A stretch of 59,808 nucleotides of DNA from a virus: positions 1-59,808 of IMG/VR virus record IMGVR_UViG_3300007512_000039. One strand, given 5' to 3'. The stretch's first letter is position 1, and every line of letters begins with the position of its first letter. A program made the translations under genes and the position numbers. Under the pieces are notes generated by a model that searched no databases, was not told where the DNA came from, and saw only the letters and a program-made list of their open reading frames with translations. This document shows positions 26,409 through 34,698 of this stretch, in pieces.

Positions 26409-27203
26409 ATGAGTGAGGTGAAGGTACGCCGCCGTCAGATCTCCGTTGAGCGGGAAGACAACCCGATCATCTATGCCCAGCGGCTCTACGTTCAGTTCCT
26501 GCAAGGGCTTTTCAACTTCAACGCTACAGGCTGCCTTCATTGGGAGCCGGATCTCGACGCTACGGAGATCGTCATCAGGGCTGAAGCTCCTCTTGACATG
26601 AAGGTCGTAGGGAAGCGTCCGGCCATCACTGTCGTGATGGGCCCTTACCAGTTCGCGAACCTGGGCATCGACAACATGATGTACCTGCAGCCGCTCACAG
26701 AGCGACAGGTACGGTCAGACCTCATCAATGGTCATCTGGTCGTGTACTGCCTGGCCGAGAACGATCAGGTCGCGCAGTGGATTGCTCACATGGTGATCCA
26801 CGGAACACGGGTCAACCAGCGGCTCCTGGAAGGTCGTGGCGGCTTCCACCAGATTGCACGCCCCGCGCCTTCGGCAAACTCACCAAGCCCTCCAGGAGCG
26901 CTGGTACCCGGTGACCATCATGGACTGGTCATGGTCCAGGTGAACATCCCTTACAGCTTCCAATGGACATGGTCCACCGAGCCGAAATCTCCCTCCTCGG
27001 CTATGGACTTGGAGATGGTCACCAAGGAACGTCGTGCATCGGACTATGACTATCCTTCTCCGCAGACCTTGAAGAGGGTACACTTGTCCATGTCGACTAC
27101 CGACGTTCTGGTGCGCCGAGTGGGCACTACGGTGACTTCTACAGTCGCTGAGGGTGTGGAGGGGCTTCAAGCCGTGATAGCTTCAAAGAGCACGAGCGAA
27201 TAG
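26409..27203 (+). CDS. Probable tail-completion/neck protein, 264 aa
   Basis: AGGAGG precedes the ATG. The protein begins basic and has an alpha/beta core (PIIYAQRLYVQFLQGLFNFN, then EAPLDMKVVGKRPAITVVMG). It lies immediately before the tail sheath, where tail terminator or connector genes are common. The family is not certain; the role is inferred from position. Confidence 0.65.
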   Translation: MSEVKVRRRQISVEREDNPIIYAQRLYVQFLQGLFNFNATGCLHWEPDLDATEIVIRAEAPLDMKVVGKRPAITVVMGPYQFANLGIDNMMYLQPLTERQVRSDLINGHLVVYCLAENDQVAQWIAHMVIHGTRVNQRLLEGRGGFHQIARPAPSANSPSPPGALVPGDHHGLVMVQVNIPYSFQWTWSTEPKSPSSAMDLEMVTKERRASDYDYPSPQTLKRVHLSMSTTDVLVRRVGTTVTSTVAEGVEGLQAVIASKSTSE

Positions 27204-27212
27204 GAGTCCAGT

Positions 27213-30200
27213 ATGGCTTCGGAGAACAGGCCAGGCGTCGAGGTCGAGCAGAAGATCGCGTCGACTTCCACCGTAGTCGCGGCTCCCGATCTGGTGCCGC
27301 TGGTGGTTGGCGTTTGCCATCAGATCATCGAGGCCCTGGACAGCGACGGTGCTCTGAACTCCGACGCGAAGTACTCTGCCGAGCAGTACAACCAGGCGTC
27401 TCTCGCGATCCCGCAGGCAGACCTGCCGGACCCACGCGACAACATCGACGAGCTTGAAGTCGATGAGGGCGAGGTCAACGGGTACCTCTACTTCGGCGGT
27501 ACTCTGACGAAGCTCGATCGCGGGAGCAACGGCACAACGGGCTCTGCATTCCTCAAGCTCGCCAATCTCTCGACGCGTGCGGCCATCCGAAGTACGCTCG
27601 ACATCTCGGCCGGGCTCACCTTCTCCTCTACGGGTGATGCCTTCAACTTCTACCTCGACGTGGTGAACACGAGTTCGTCCACCGCAGTGCCTGTCGAGGT
27701 GGAGCTCTCAGGCTCGATGACCGCGGACGCGATCGTGGACGCGATCAACACCGCTGCCGGTGCCGACGTCGCAGAGCTCATCGACGATACCTACCTCCAG
27801 ATCTCCTCGCAGACCTACGGGGCAGTGTCCTCGGTCACCCTCCAGGCCAACAACGCTGGAACTCTCATCCTCTTCCAGACGGCAACCTTCACCAACACGG
27901 TGGAGTACCGTGTCGAGGGCTCAGGCTTCGTCGGCCAGGACGACGAGGACGGGGACACCTACACTCCTTGGATCGAGTTCTTCCGCGGCGGCTACTTCGA
28001 GGACGGTGCCGACACGACCTTCCCGGTCACAGGAACTACGACGCCCAGCACCACTGATGAGGTGTGGGGTGGTCTCATCGACCAGGATGACACGTTCTCC
28101 CCGGCCAAGGCAGCTGCCTTGGTCTACACCGGAACGAGTGCGGATGTGCCGCTGCAGGCCGCCACGACTTCTGTGCCGGGCGACCAGCTCTGGGCCAGTG
28201 GTGTCCAGGTCGGTGATGGAGAGATCATCAAGGTCGAGCAGTCCCGCTTCAAGATCGGGAAGCTCTCCACGACCAACTCCACCTTCGATGATGATGGTGT
28301 GCCGACGGTGCGTGTCTACGACACCATCGAGGTGGCGACCTTGCTACACGGTACTCCGTGGGCTCCGAAGTACGCCTACTTCGTAGCGGATGGTCTGGTC
28401 TTCGGAGAGATCACTCCCGAAGGTGAGGCCGCATCGGTCACAGGCTCGGAGACGGGTCTGGACGAGCGGAGCGCTTATGTGGTGTCGGGTTCCGACATCT
28501 CCTTCCCCCTTTCTGCCGGAGGCCTCACGCTCGAGTTTGCCGTGACGGAGGATGGAGAGGCTGGCGATACCGTCACCTACACGTTCACCTCTACGTTCAC
28601 TGACATCGGGGAGCTGGTTTCAGAGCTGGGCGATGCGGACGAGTTCGACCAGTTCACGGTGTCGGCTCACGGCGACTTCCGCCTGGTTCTTCAGACCACG
28701 AAGACCGGTGCCGATCAGGCCATCTCCATCAAGAGCACAGGTTCTGCCAACGGTGTCCTGGGCTTCTCGACAACGGCTGCAACGGAAGATGATGGCACGG
28801 ATGTCGAGTTCGCCACACAGGCGACGGTGACGGGTGCTCGCATCTCCCTTCCGCTCGAGAGCGAGGGCAGCTCGGCTCTGGACATGGTGGTCACGGACTC
28901 GAAGGGGACTCATACCCTGAGCGCGACGGGCGTGGACCTCACCGCAGGTACGCTCGGAGCCCTCATCGCATCCATCTCGGGTGCCTTGGGCGGAGACGGT
29001 ACGAGCACCGTTACCGACAACGGCATCCCAGTAGGCACGCTGTCTACTTCCGGAGATGGCGATGCGTCGGGGACCATCACCTTCACCACCACCGAGGGTG
29101 GTGCCAACGTGAGCGTCGAGATTCAGGCCATCGACGGCGATGATGGCTTCCGCCACTGCGGCTTCTTCGATGATGGCGGTGGCGAGTGGGCCCAGGTGGA
29201 TGGCTCGGCCCAGGTCTTCCCTCTCGACCTCACAGGGGGCGGGGGCGGGACCGCTCTGGACTTCGAGTATCACTACGACATCGGAGGTGCGGGAAGCACG
29301 TCTCTGGGTGGGACTGTCAACTTCACGGCCGTGGATGTCGACGATCTGGCGGAGAAGCTCAACGCAGAGGCGGCCATCACCGACTACTCCGGTGAGCGGG
29401 TTGTGTGGTTCGTGGCCAACGCGGATGACTCCATCTCGATCCGTACGGTTGAAGGCGGGACCAACATCCGCATCGAGATCAATACCGGTACTCCGGTTGG
29501 TCTCACGAACGGTGCCACGGACGATGGTACGGCGGCTGACAACGCGGACGCGGACGGCGCGGACGGCATCAAGGGAACGACTCTCGGGTTCACCCTCGAT
29601 GACAATCCCTACGTCTACGAGATCATCTTCTCCAGCAACTCGCTGGCCGATGCCATCGACGACATCAACGAGCTGGTGGACGGCTCCGGCGATGTGGCCT
29701 CCGAGACCTCCAGCGCACTCACTCTGACCTCCCTGCTCGAGGGTGCGGCTTCGGCCATCACCATCGAAGAGGTCGATGGAAGCGACACGCTCGGTCTCGA
29801 AGATGCTTCGGACACCGGTGCTGGACGTCCGAACCCGGACTTCTACCAGGACGACTCGGGTGTGGCGTACTTCGGCCCGAACATCCTGCGAAGCACGAGT
29901 ACAGGGATCCCGTACTCCCTGGAGTCTGCTCTCGCCGACATCTACATCGCGTACGAGGCTCTCCGTCTGGATGTGACTCCGTCGGCGAGCTCCCCGGCTG
30001 CTCTCGAGTTCGACAACACCTCGGACATCGAAGCCGCCATCGGTCCCATCTCGATCAAGAACCCCCTCGCACTGGGCATGTTCTTGGCGAAGGCCAACAC
30101 TCCCTCCAACTCGGTCACTGGTTTCGGTGTCGACGAGGCGACGGCTGCGGCTCCGATGGGTACCCTTGATGGTTGGGCACGGGCTCTGGAGTTCGCGGAG

Positions 30201-31340
30201 AGTCGCGAGGTCTTCTGTCTGGCTTCGCTCACGGATGACTCGTACATCCAGAGCTTGATCGGTACACACATCGGTTCGATGTCGAAGGCGACGAACCGTG
30301 GTGAGCGGATCGCGTTCATCTGGTCGGGGATTCCGACCCGCGACGTGGACACCGTGGTAGCGTCTGGCACCGATGGCGAGACCAACGGCACTGACGACAG
30401 CTTCAACCTGGATGTGAACCCGGCCTCGGATCTCATCGCCAACGGCCTGGACCCGACGGACCTGTCCTACGACGATCAGGTCTTCCTTCAGATCGTGGTG
30501 ACCGATGCAGGCGCGTCGGAGCTTCGCCGGTACAGCGTCTCCATCGCCAACGGCGTGGTCCTGACCCTGCGGACTTCCTTCGATGACGACGAGAACGAGG
30601 ACGGCTTCTTCACGACGGCCACCCTCGACGAGTCTCTCGAGAACGTGGATTGGACTCTCTACATCCGCGGTGAAGAGCTCCTGATCGCCGGGAGCTCGGT
30701 GAAGGACCTCAACGCCATCGCCCAGGCCGTCGGAGATGCCGCAGAGCCCTACGGCTCTCGCCGCATCTACTACATCGCCTGCGATGATGTCGAGACCAGC
30801 ATCGACGGTACGACCTTCAAGATCCCTGGCTACTACCTGTCCGCCGCGTATGCGGGCATGGCTGCAGAGCAGCTTCCGCAGCAGCCCTTCACGCACATGC
30901 CTCTGGCCGGCATCGGTCGGGTGTATGGCACCGATGACACCTTCTCTGAGGATCAGATGGACACCATGGCCGATGGCGGCCGGTGGGTCATGGTGAACCT
31001 CGGGGGTGTGGCGGTGTCTCGGCATCAGCGGTCTACGGACAACACCTCCGTAGAGACGATGGAGTTCTCCATCACCCGTGCCCTCGACTGGCTCTCCAAG
31101 GGCCTGCGGAAGACCAACCGGGTGTTCATCGGTCGGTCGGTCATCACTCCTGGTTTCCTGGACCAGCTCACGATGTCCAACGAGGGCTTCCTCGACTATG
31201 CGGAGCAGTTGGGCGCGGTTCAGAAGGCCGATCTCACCGAGCTGCTGCAGTCTGAGGAGCGGCCGGATACGGTCTTGGCAGAGGTCGAGACCCAGCCTTC
31301 GTACCCCTGCAACAAGATCTCGATTACCGTCGTCTCCTGA
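27213..31340 (+). CDS. Tail sheath protein, exceptionally long (1375 aa)
   Basis: The sheath contracts to drive the tube through the host surface. The N-terminus NRPGVEVE fits sheath proteins, and the last 250 residues have the usual sheath end (YYLSAAYAGMAAEQLPQQPF, GRWVMVNLGGVAVSR, SITRALDWLSKGLRKTNRVF). Between about residues 128 and 868 there are five related beta modules with a flagellin-IN-like pattern (for example TADAIVDAINTAAGADV, ADAIDDINELVDGSGD). They probably form outward-facing domains. AGGAGTC precedes the ATG. The length is about twice that of the well-known sheaths. Confidence 0.85.
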   Translation: MASENRPGVEVEQKIASTSTVVAAPDLVPLVVGVCHQIIEALDSDGALNSDAKYSAEQYNQASLAIPQADLPDPRDNIDELEVDEGEVNGYLYFGGTLTKLDRGSNGTTGSAFLKLANLSTRAAIRSTLDISAGLTFSSTGDAFNFYLDVVNTSSSTAVPVEVELSGSMTADAIVDAINTAAGADVAELIDDTYLQISSQTYGAVSSVTLQANNAGTLILFQTATFTNTVEYRVEGSGFVGQDDEDGDTYTPWIEFFRGGYFEDGADTTFPVTGTTTPSTTDEVWGGLIDQDDTFSPAKAAALVYTGTSADVPLQAATTSVPGDQLWASGVQVGDGEIIKVEQSRFKIGKLSTTNSTFDDDGVPTVRVYDTIEVATLLHGTPWAPKYAYFVADGLVFGEITPEGEAASVTGSETGLDERSAYVVSGSDISFPLSAGGLTLEFAVTEDGEAGDTVTYTFTSTFTDIGELVSELGDADEFDQFTVSAHGDFRLVLQTTKTGADQAISIKSTGSANGVLGFSTTAATEDDGTDVEFATQATVTGARISLPLESEGSSALDMVVTDSKGTHTLSATGVDLTAGTLGALIASISGALGGDGTSTVTDNGIPVGTLSTSGDGDASGTITFTTTEGGANVSVEIQAIDGDDGFRHCGFFDDGGGEWAQVDGSAQVFPLDLTGGGGGTALDFEYHYDIGGAGSTSLGGTVNFTAVDVDDLAEKLNAEAAITDYSGERVVWFVANADDSISIRTVEGGTNIRIEINTGTPVGLTNGATDDGTAADNADADGADGIKGTTLGFTLDDNPYVYEIIFSSNSLADAIDDINELVDGSGDVASETSSALTLTSLLEGAASAITIEEVDGSDTLGLEDASDTGAGRPNPDFYQDDSGVAYFGPNILRSTSTGIPYSLESALADIYIAYEALRLDVTPSASSPAALEFDNTSDIEAAIGPISIKNPLALGMFLAKANTPSNSVTGFGVDEATAAAPMGTLDGWARALEFAESREVFCLASLTDDSYIQSLIGTHIGSMSKATNRGERIAFIWSGIPTRDVDTVVASGTDGETNGTDDSFNLDVNPASDLIANGLDPTDLSYDDQVFLQIVVTDAGASELRRYSVSIANGVVLTLRTSFDDDENEDGFFTTATLDESLENVDWTLYIRGEELLIAGSSVKDLNAIAQAVGDAAEPYGSRRIYYIACDDVETSIDGTTFKIPGYYLSAAYAGMAAEQLPQQPFTHMPLAGIGRVYGTDDTFSEDQMDTMADGGRWVMVNLGGVAVSRHQRSTDNTSVETMEFSITRALDWLSKGLRKTNRVFIGRSVITPGFLDQLTMSNEGFLDYAEQLGAVQKADLTELLQSEERPDTVLAEVETQPSYPCNKISITVVS
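28491..29816 (+). repeat. Four tandem beta modules inside the sheath gene
   Basis: Modules at about residues 427-525, 542-650, 667-770 and 788-868 share the same order: a strand after an S/P-rich start, a helix of the type ELVSEL or DAIDDINEL, then strands and a Gly/Asp-rich end. A fifth, separate module lies near residues 128-235. Similarity is seen at the level of pattern, not identity. Confidence 0.55.
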
Positions 31341-31358
31341 CGCTCCTGAGGAGTACTC

Positions 31359-32117
31359 ATGTCCAACTACGCCAAGGCCCTCCAGAACGTCACGGGGTTC
31401 GTGCGCCGGTGGAAGAACAACCTCGCCACCCGCATCAACCGACGTCAGGACGACCTCATCAACTCGCTGGGTGAGGCCCTGAAGCTACTGGAGGCCCGCT
31501 CCGACAGCAACTACCCAGCGGTCACGTCCATCGATCTCAACCTGGACGATCTCTCGCTGGGTGGGACGGCGACGACGGGTCTCGTCATCACCGGTACCAA
31601 CTTCGTCGGCGACGCGGACACAGCCTCAGGCTCCACCTCGGACTCTGCCGGTCAGCTTGACTTCGTGGCGAACTACCCGGGCGAGCAGACCATCACGGTC
31701 ACCATCGACCTCTCGGACAATGGCGTGAGTGCCGATGTCGATGCCGGCACCGTCACGATCTCAATCGCAGGGACTGAGGATGCGGATGCGGTCATCGCTG
31801 AGATCGCCGCGCATGCCATGGCCAAGTACATGATCACGGCGACGTCTCCGGACGGTGCGGCCCTCATCGACACGGCCGAGACGGTCTCGGTGACCAACAC
31901 CACTGGTGTGGCTGACCCGGGTACGACCCCGGTCATGTACATCGGTTCTCAGAGCTTCTCCGGCTCCACTGCGGGCTTCGGTGTCACCTCTTGGTCGGAC
32001 ACGCAGATCGTCTTCGACATGGACCAGACGGCTCTGGGCACGGATGCGTGTCACCACCTTCGCCTGTGGATCGACGACGTCCTGATCCTCGAGCACCTGG
32101 TCCAGTTCTCCGCCTGA
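31359..32117 (+). CDS. Probable tail protein with IPT/Ig-like domains, 252 aa
   Basis: The N-terminal 50 residues are basic and helical. Two beta domains follow, the last resembling an IPT/TIG fold (MYIGSQSFSGSTAGFGVTSW, LRLWIDDVLILEHLVQF). GAGGAG precedes the ATG. Located between sheath and tube genes, it is likely a virion protein. Confidence 0.6.
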   Translation: MSNYAKALQNVTGFVRRWKNNLATRINRRQDDLINSLGEALKLLEARSDSNYPAVTSIDLNLDDLSLGGTATTGLVITGTNFVGDADTASGSTSDSAGQLDFVANYPGEQTITVTIDLSDNGVSADVDAGTVTISIAGTEDADAVIAEIAAHAMAKYMITATSPDGAALIDTAETVSVTNTTGVADPGTTPVMYIGSQSFSGSTAGFGVTSWSDTQIVFDMDQTALGTDACHHLRLWIDDVLILEHLVQFSA

Positions 32118-32167
32118 TGCAGGAGGCTACTGCTCCCGCCCCATCCCTCTGACCTGAGGACCTCCAG

Positions 32168-32869
32168 ATGAGTACTCTGTCTACCTGGAGCCCGTACACC
32201 AGCCACGTCCAGGGAGGCATGGTCGACGGCCGCTACATGAACGCGGCCTACACCCTGCTCGCTGCTGGTCCTCCGCGTCTGGCGAACGTCGGTGGTCCTT
32301 CGTTCCTGGCGGCCGCTCTGGCCGCGGGATCCTCCGCGTCGGACCAGATCGCGTACCCGTTGGGGGTCTTGCAGAACATCGCTCTCGGCCAGAGCATGAA
32401 CCTCTCCCGCGTGTGGGAGATCGGTTCAGAGCGGAGCTACTGGATTCCGGGCCGTGTCATGGGACAGCTCTCGCTGTCTCGCATCATGTACCACGGACCC
32501 AGCCTACTCCGTGTCCTGTGGGCGTACTACCAGGACCTGGTCCCACCGACCGTCGTCGCTTCGGTGTTCCCAAACCTGGGTGCAGCGACCGTCGCGAACC
32601 CGCACGATGTCATCATCCCGCCGGGCTACGAGAACGTCTTCCTCAACCTGGCCTCGGACCTGTTCAAGCAGCCGGTCGGTCTGATGATGATGCTCAAGGA
32701 CAACAACAAGGACACCCTCGGAGCCAACTACTTCGAGGCGGCCATGGTGCCGAACCACAACCTCGCGACGGACGCGATGGGTGCGGTCCTTCAGGAATCC
32801 GTCGGTGTCCAGTTCGAGCGGATGATCCCTGTCGCTACCAAGGTCGTGGGCCTGGTCTCCGGGCTCTGA
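32168..32869 (+). CDS. Tail tube protein candidate, 233 aa
   Basis: It lies two genes after the sheath, as tube proteins usually do. It is compact and strand-rich, with IALGQSMNLSRVWEIGSERS and GRVMGQLSLSRIMYHGPSL, a pattern seen in tube proteins, where strand pairs flank a loop. There is no signal peptide or membrane segment. GAGGAC lies upstream. The call rests on position and pattern. Confidence 0.6.
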   Translation: MSTLSTWSPYTSHVQGGMVDGRYMNAAYTLLAAGPPRLANVGGPSFLAAALAAGSSASDQIAYPLGVLQNIALGQSMNLSRVWEIGSERSYWIPGRVMGQLSLSRIMYHGPSLLRVLWAYYQDLVPPTVVASVFPNLGAATVANPHDVIIPPGYENVFLNLASDLFKQPVGLMMMLKDNNKDTLGANYFEAAMVPNHNLATDAMGAVLQESVGVQFERMIPVATKVVGLVSGL

Positions 32870-32905
32870 TCGGTAGGCTGAGTCTTCTCGGGATAGGGAG
32901 GAGGT

Positions 32906-33505
32906 ATGACCTCTCTGCCTGAGTTCCAGAGCTTCGCAGAGCACGTGAAGCAGGGCATCTTCCCGTCCGTTGCTACGCCTATGGCTCCCCAAGCCATCAA
33001 GACCCTGCGGAAGGTTCACAACCCTCTGACGCAGGCTCAGGGCCGTGCAACACAGGGTCAGGTAGCCACTGGCCTGCGTACTTCTGCAGACCAAGGGTTC
33101 GCTCGTAGAAGCATGCAGGGAACTGCACAGGCCAATGTGCGTGGCTCAGTAGCGAGTCCCACAGGAAGAGGCGGGACTTCCGCATTCGTCGCCCGCCCTT
33201 CGGCCAAGCCCATCGCCCCGCAACAGCCGAAGATCCCTGCGCCGAAGACTGCCTCGGCAGACCCTGAACTTCTCGAGGAGCTATTGAAGGTGGCGAGGAT
33301 GTCGGAGCGGGACCGTCGGCATCGATACTACATGCAGAACCGTCAGCGGATCCTGCAGCAGAACCGCCAGTACCGTCAGAAGAACAAGGCATCCATCTCT
33401 CGGAAGCAGAAGAGGTACCGCAAACAGGTGACCTCTGGCATGCGGAAGCAGAAGCGGCGCATCAACACTGGAGGCCACAGCTACCAGTACGGAGGTTGGA
33501 AGTGA
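32906..33505 (+). CDS. Unknown basic protein, 199 aa
   Basis: A strong ribosome site (GAGGAGG) precedes the ATG. The N-terminus SFAEHVKQGIFPSVATPM resembles that of the small protein at 16971. The middle is Gln/Arg/Ala-rich and disordered, with PKTASADPELLEELLKVARM. The C-terminus is extremely basic (Arg/Lys/Gln-rich), which suggests binding to DNA or RNA. A packaged virion protein is possible. Confidence 0.6.
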   Translation: MTSLPEFQSFAEHVKQGIFPSVATPMAPQAIKTLRKVHNPLTQAQGRATQGQVATGLRTSADQGFARRSMQGTAQANVRGSVASPTGRGGTSAFVARPSAKPIAPQQPKIPAPKTASADPELLEELLKVARMSERDRRHRYYMQNRQRILQQNRQYRQKNKASISRKQKRYRKQVTSGMRKQKRRINTGGHSYQYGGWK

Positions 33506-34089
33506 TCCCCTTCAACGCCTCCTTTGTGCACGAGCTCTCGAAGCTCGCCTCCTCGGACCCAGGCAAAGGGTGGGAGTTCTACGGTGATGGTCGTGAGCTC
33601 ATCGCCTACCAGAAGGGGAAGGCGGTCGAGGACATCGACATGACGGCCGTACGCGAAAGTGGAGGTCGCGTTCGGGTCATCATCCCGACCTCGGGCGGAG
33701 AGACACGTCTGGAGCCTCGGAAGAAACTCTTGGGGATCTTCAAGCGTTCCCCCAAGCGGGTACACGTCCCCTACGACAACTTCCGCCAGTTCGATGTCAC
33801 CCCCGGTATGGATCCGGCACTGAAGTCGGAGATGTTCAAGCTCTTGTGGAAGCGACCACGTGCGGCAGGGGTATGGGCTCCGGAAGGCTCCATGGATGCC
33901 TTCGCAGAGCAAGAGCTAAAGAAGAGAGGCACTGCACTGCCTTCTTCCGTGGCCCCTGGCCTCATGAAGAACGTACGCGGAGTGAAGGTCAAAGGCCTCC
34001 CGTCCCTCCGAGGTCCTGGCCTCCCGAAGGTGGCTCCGGCTGAAGGAACCAATCCCTTCAAGGCCAACCGACTCAAGATGAGTCAGTAG
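33502..34089 (+). CDS. Unknown virion-type protein, 195 aa
   Basis: A GTG at 33502 overlaps the previous stop (GTGA) and has GGAGG upstream. The N-terminus FVHELSKLASSDPGKGWEFY carries the recurrent motif. The rest is basic, with Pro-rich loops. It is the last gene of the plus-strand structural operon and overlaps the convergent gene end by 17 bases. No domain recognised. Confidence 0.6.
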   Translation: MIPFNASFVHELSKLASSDPGKGWEFYGDGRELIAYQKGKAVEDIDMTAVRESGGRVRVIIPTSGGETRLEPRKKLLGIFKRSPKRVHVPYDNFRQFDVTPGMDPALKSEMFKLLWKRPRAAGVWAPEGSMDAFAEQELKKRGTALPSSVAPGLMKNVRGVKVKGLPSLRGPGLPKVAPAEGTNPFKANRLKMSQ

Positions 34090-34342
34090 GCTTCTCGCCG
34101 AAGGCCTCCTTCAAGTCTTGAAGCCGCAGCTTCGTCGTCCGCTCCGCGCTCTCTTGCAGTACGACCTCTCTCCTCTCCATACTGAGAGGTTCTCCACTCT
34201 CCACGTCGTAGACCGCCTCATCCTTGATGGCCAAGTCTACGAGCATGTGGAGCACGTCCTGGTCCGAGATCTTCCTACCTCTGGAGGATAGCCGTCGTGC
34301 CGTCCTCCGGAGGTAGCGTGCGTGACGGTCCAGGAGCTTCAG
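34073..34342 (-). CDS. Unknown small protein, 89 aa, possible CTG start
   Basis: The open frame runs from a CTG at 34342 that overlaps the stop of the previous minus-strand gene (CTGA). The conservative alternative is a GTG at 34255 that gives 60 residues. The N-terminal part from the CTG is basic (LDRHARYLRRTARRL), followed by SDQDVLHMLVDLAIKDEAVY, similar in feel to ribbon-helix-helix proteins. The true start is uncertain. It overlaps the convergent gene end by 17 bases. Confidence 0.4.
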   Translation of the reverse strand: MKLLDRHARYLRRTARRLSSRGRKISDQDVLHMLVDLAIKDEAVYDVESGEPLSMERREVVLQESAERTTKLRLQDLKEAFGEKPTDSS

Positions 34343-34698
34343 TTGATGGGCCCCTGGGAGACGGCCTGCATCTGCCGCCGCCGCCGCATCGCCTGGTTCA
34401 CCATCTCGATCTTGGACTGCTCCACCATCTCCTTCAGTGCGGCTGAGGCGGCCTGGAGGTTGAGGCCAGAGTGCTGCGAGAGGGTAGTGACAAAGGCACT
34501 AAGGCCTTGCCCGATCATCTCCACACAGATCCGCGCCCGAGAGAGACCTTTCGGCTCCTCTGTAGTGACGAGGTTGACGGCGAAGCTCAAGGCATCGCCC
34601 TCTTCCATGATGTAGATGAGGGTGTAGGTCTCCAGCCCATACCGCTCGCGGAGCTCCTGCCATTCCGCGTTGAATGCGGCCTGATCTGTAGGTTTCAT
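34339..34698 (-). CDS. Unknown protein, 119 aa
   Basis: A soluble alpha/beta protein with an N-terminal helix, a short beta part (LIYIMEEGDALSFAVNLV) and a C-terminal helical stretch ending in Arg/Gln-rich sequence. Its start overlaps the end of the VWA gene by four bases, so the three or four minus-strand genes 34073-37624 form one operon. Function unknown. Confidence 0.65.
   Translation of the reverse strand: MKPTDQAAFNAEWQELRERYGLETYTLIYIMEEGDALSFAVNLVTTEEPKGLSRARICVEMIGQGLSAFVTTLSQHSGLNLQAASAALKEMVEQSKIEMVNQAMRRRRQMQAVSQGPIN

Noticed and set aside
28620-31025. 801-codon open frame antisense to the sheath gene
   Set aside because: It mirrors the codon bias of the sheath, is His/Arg/Val-rich and has no recognisable motif.
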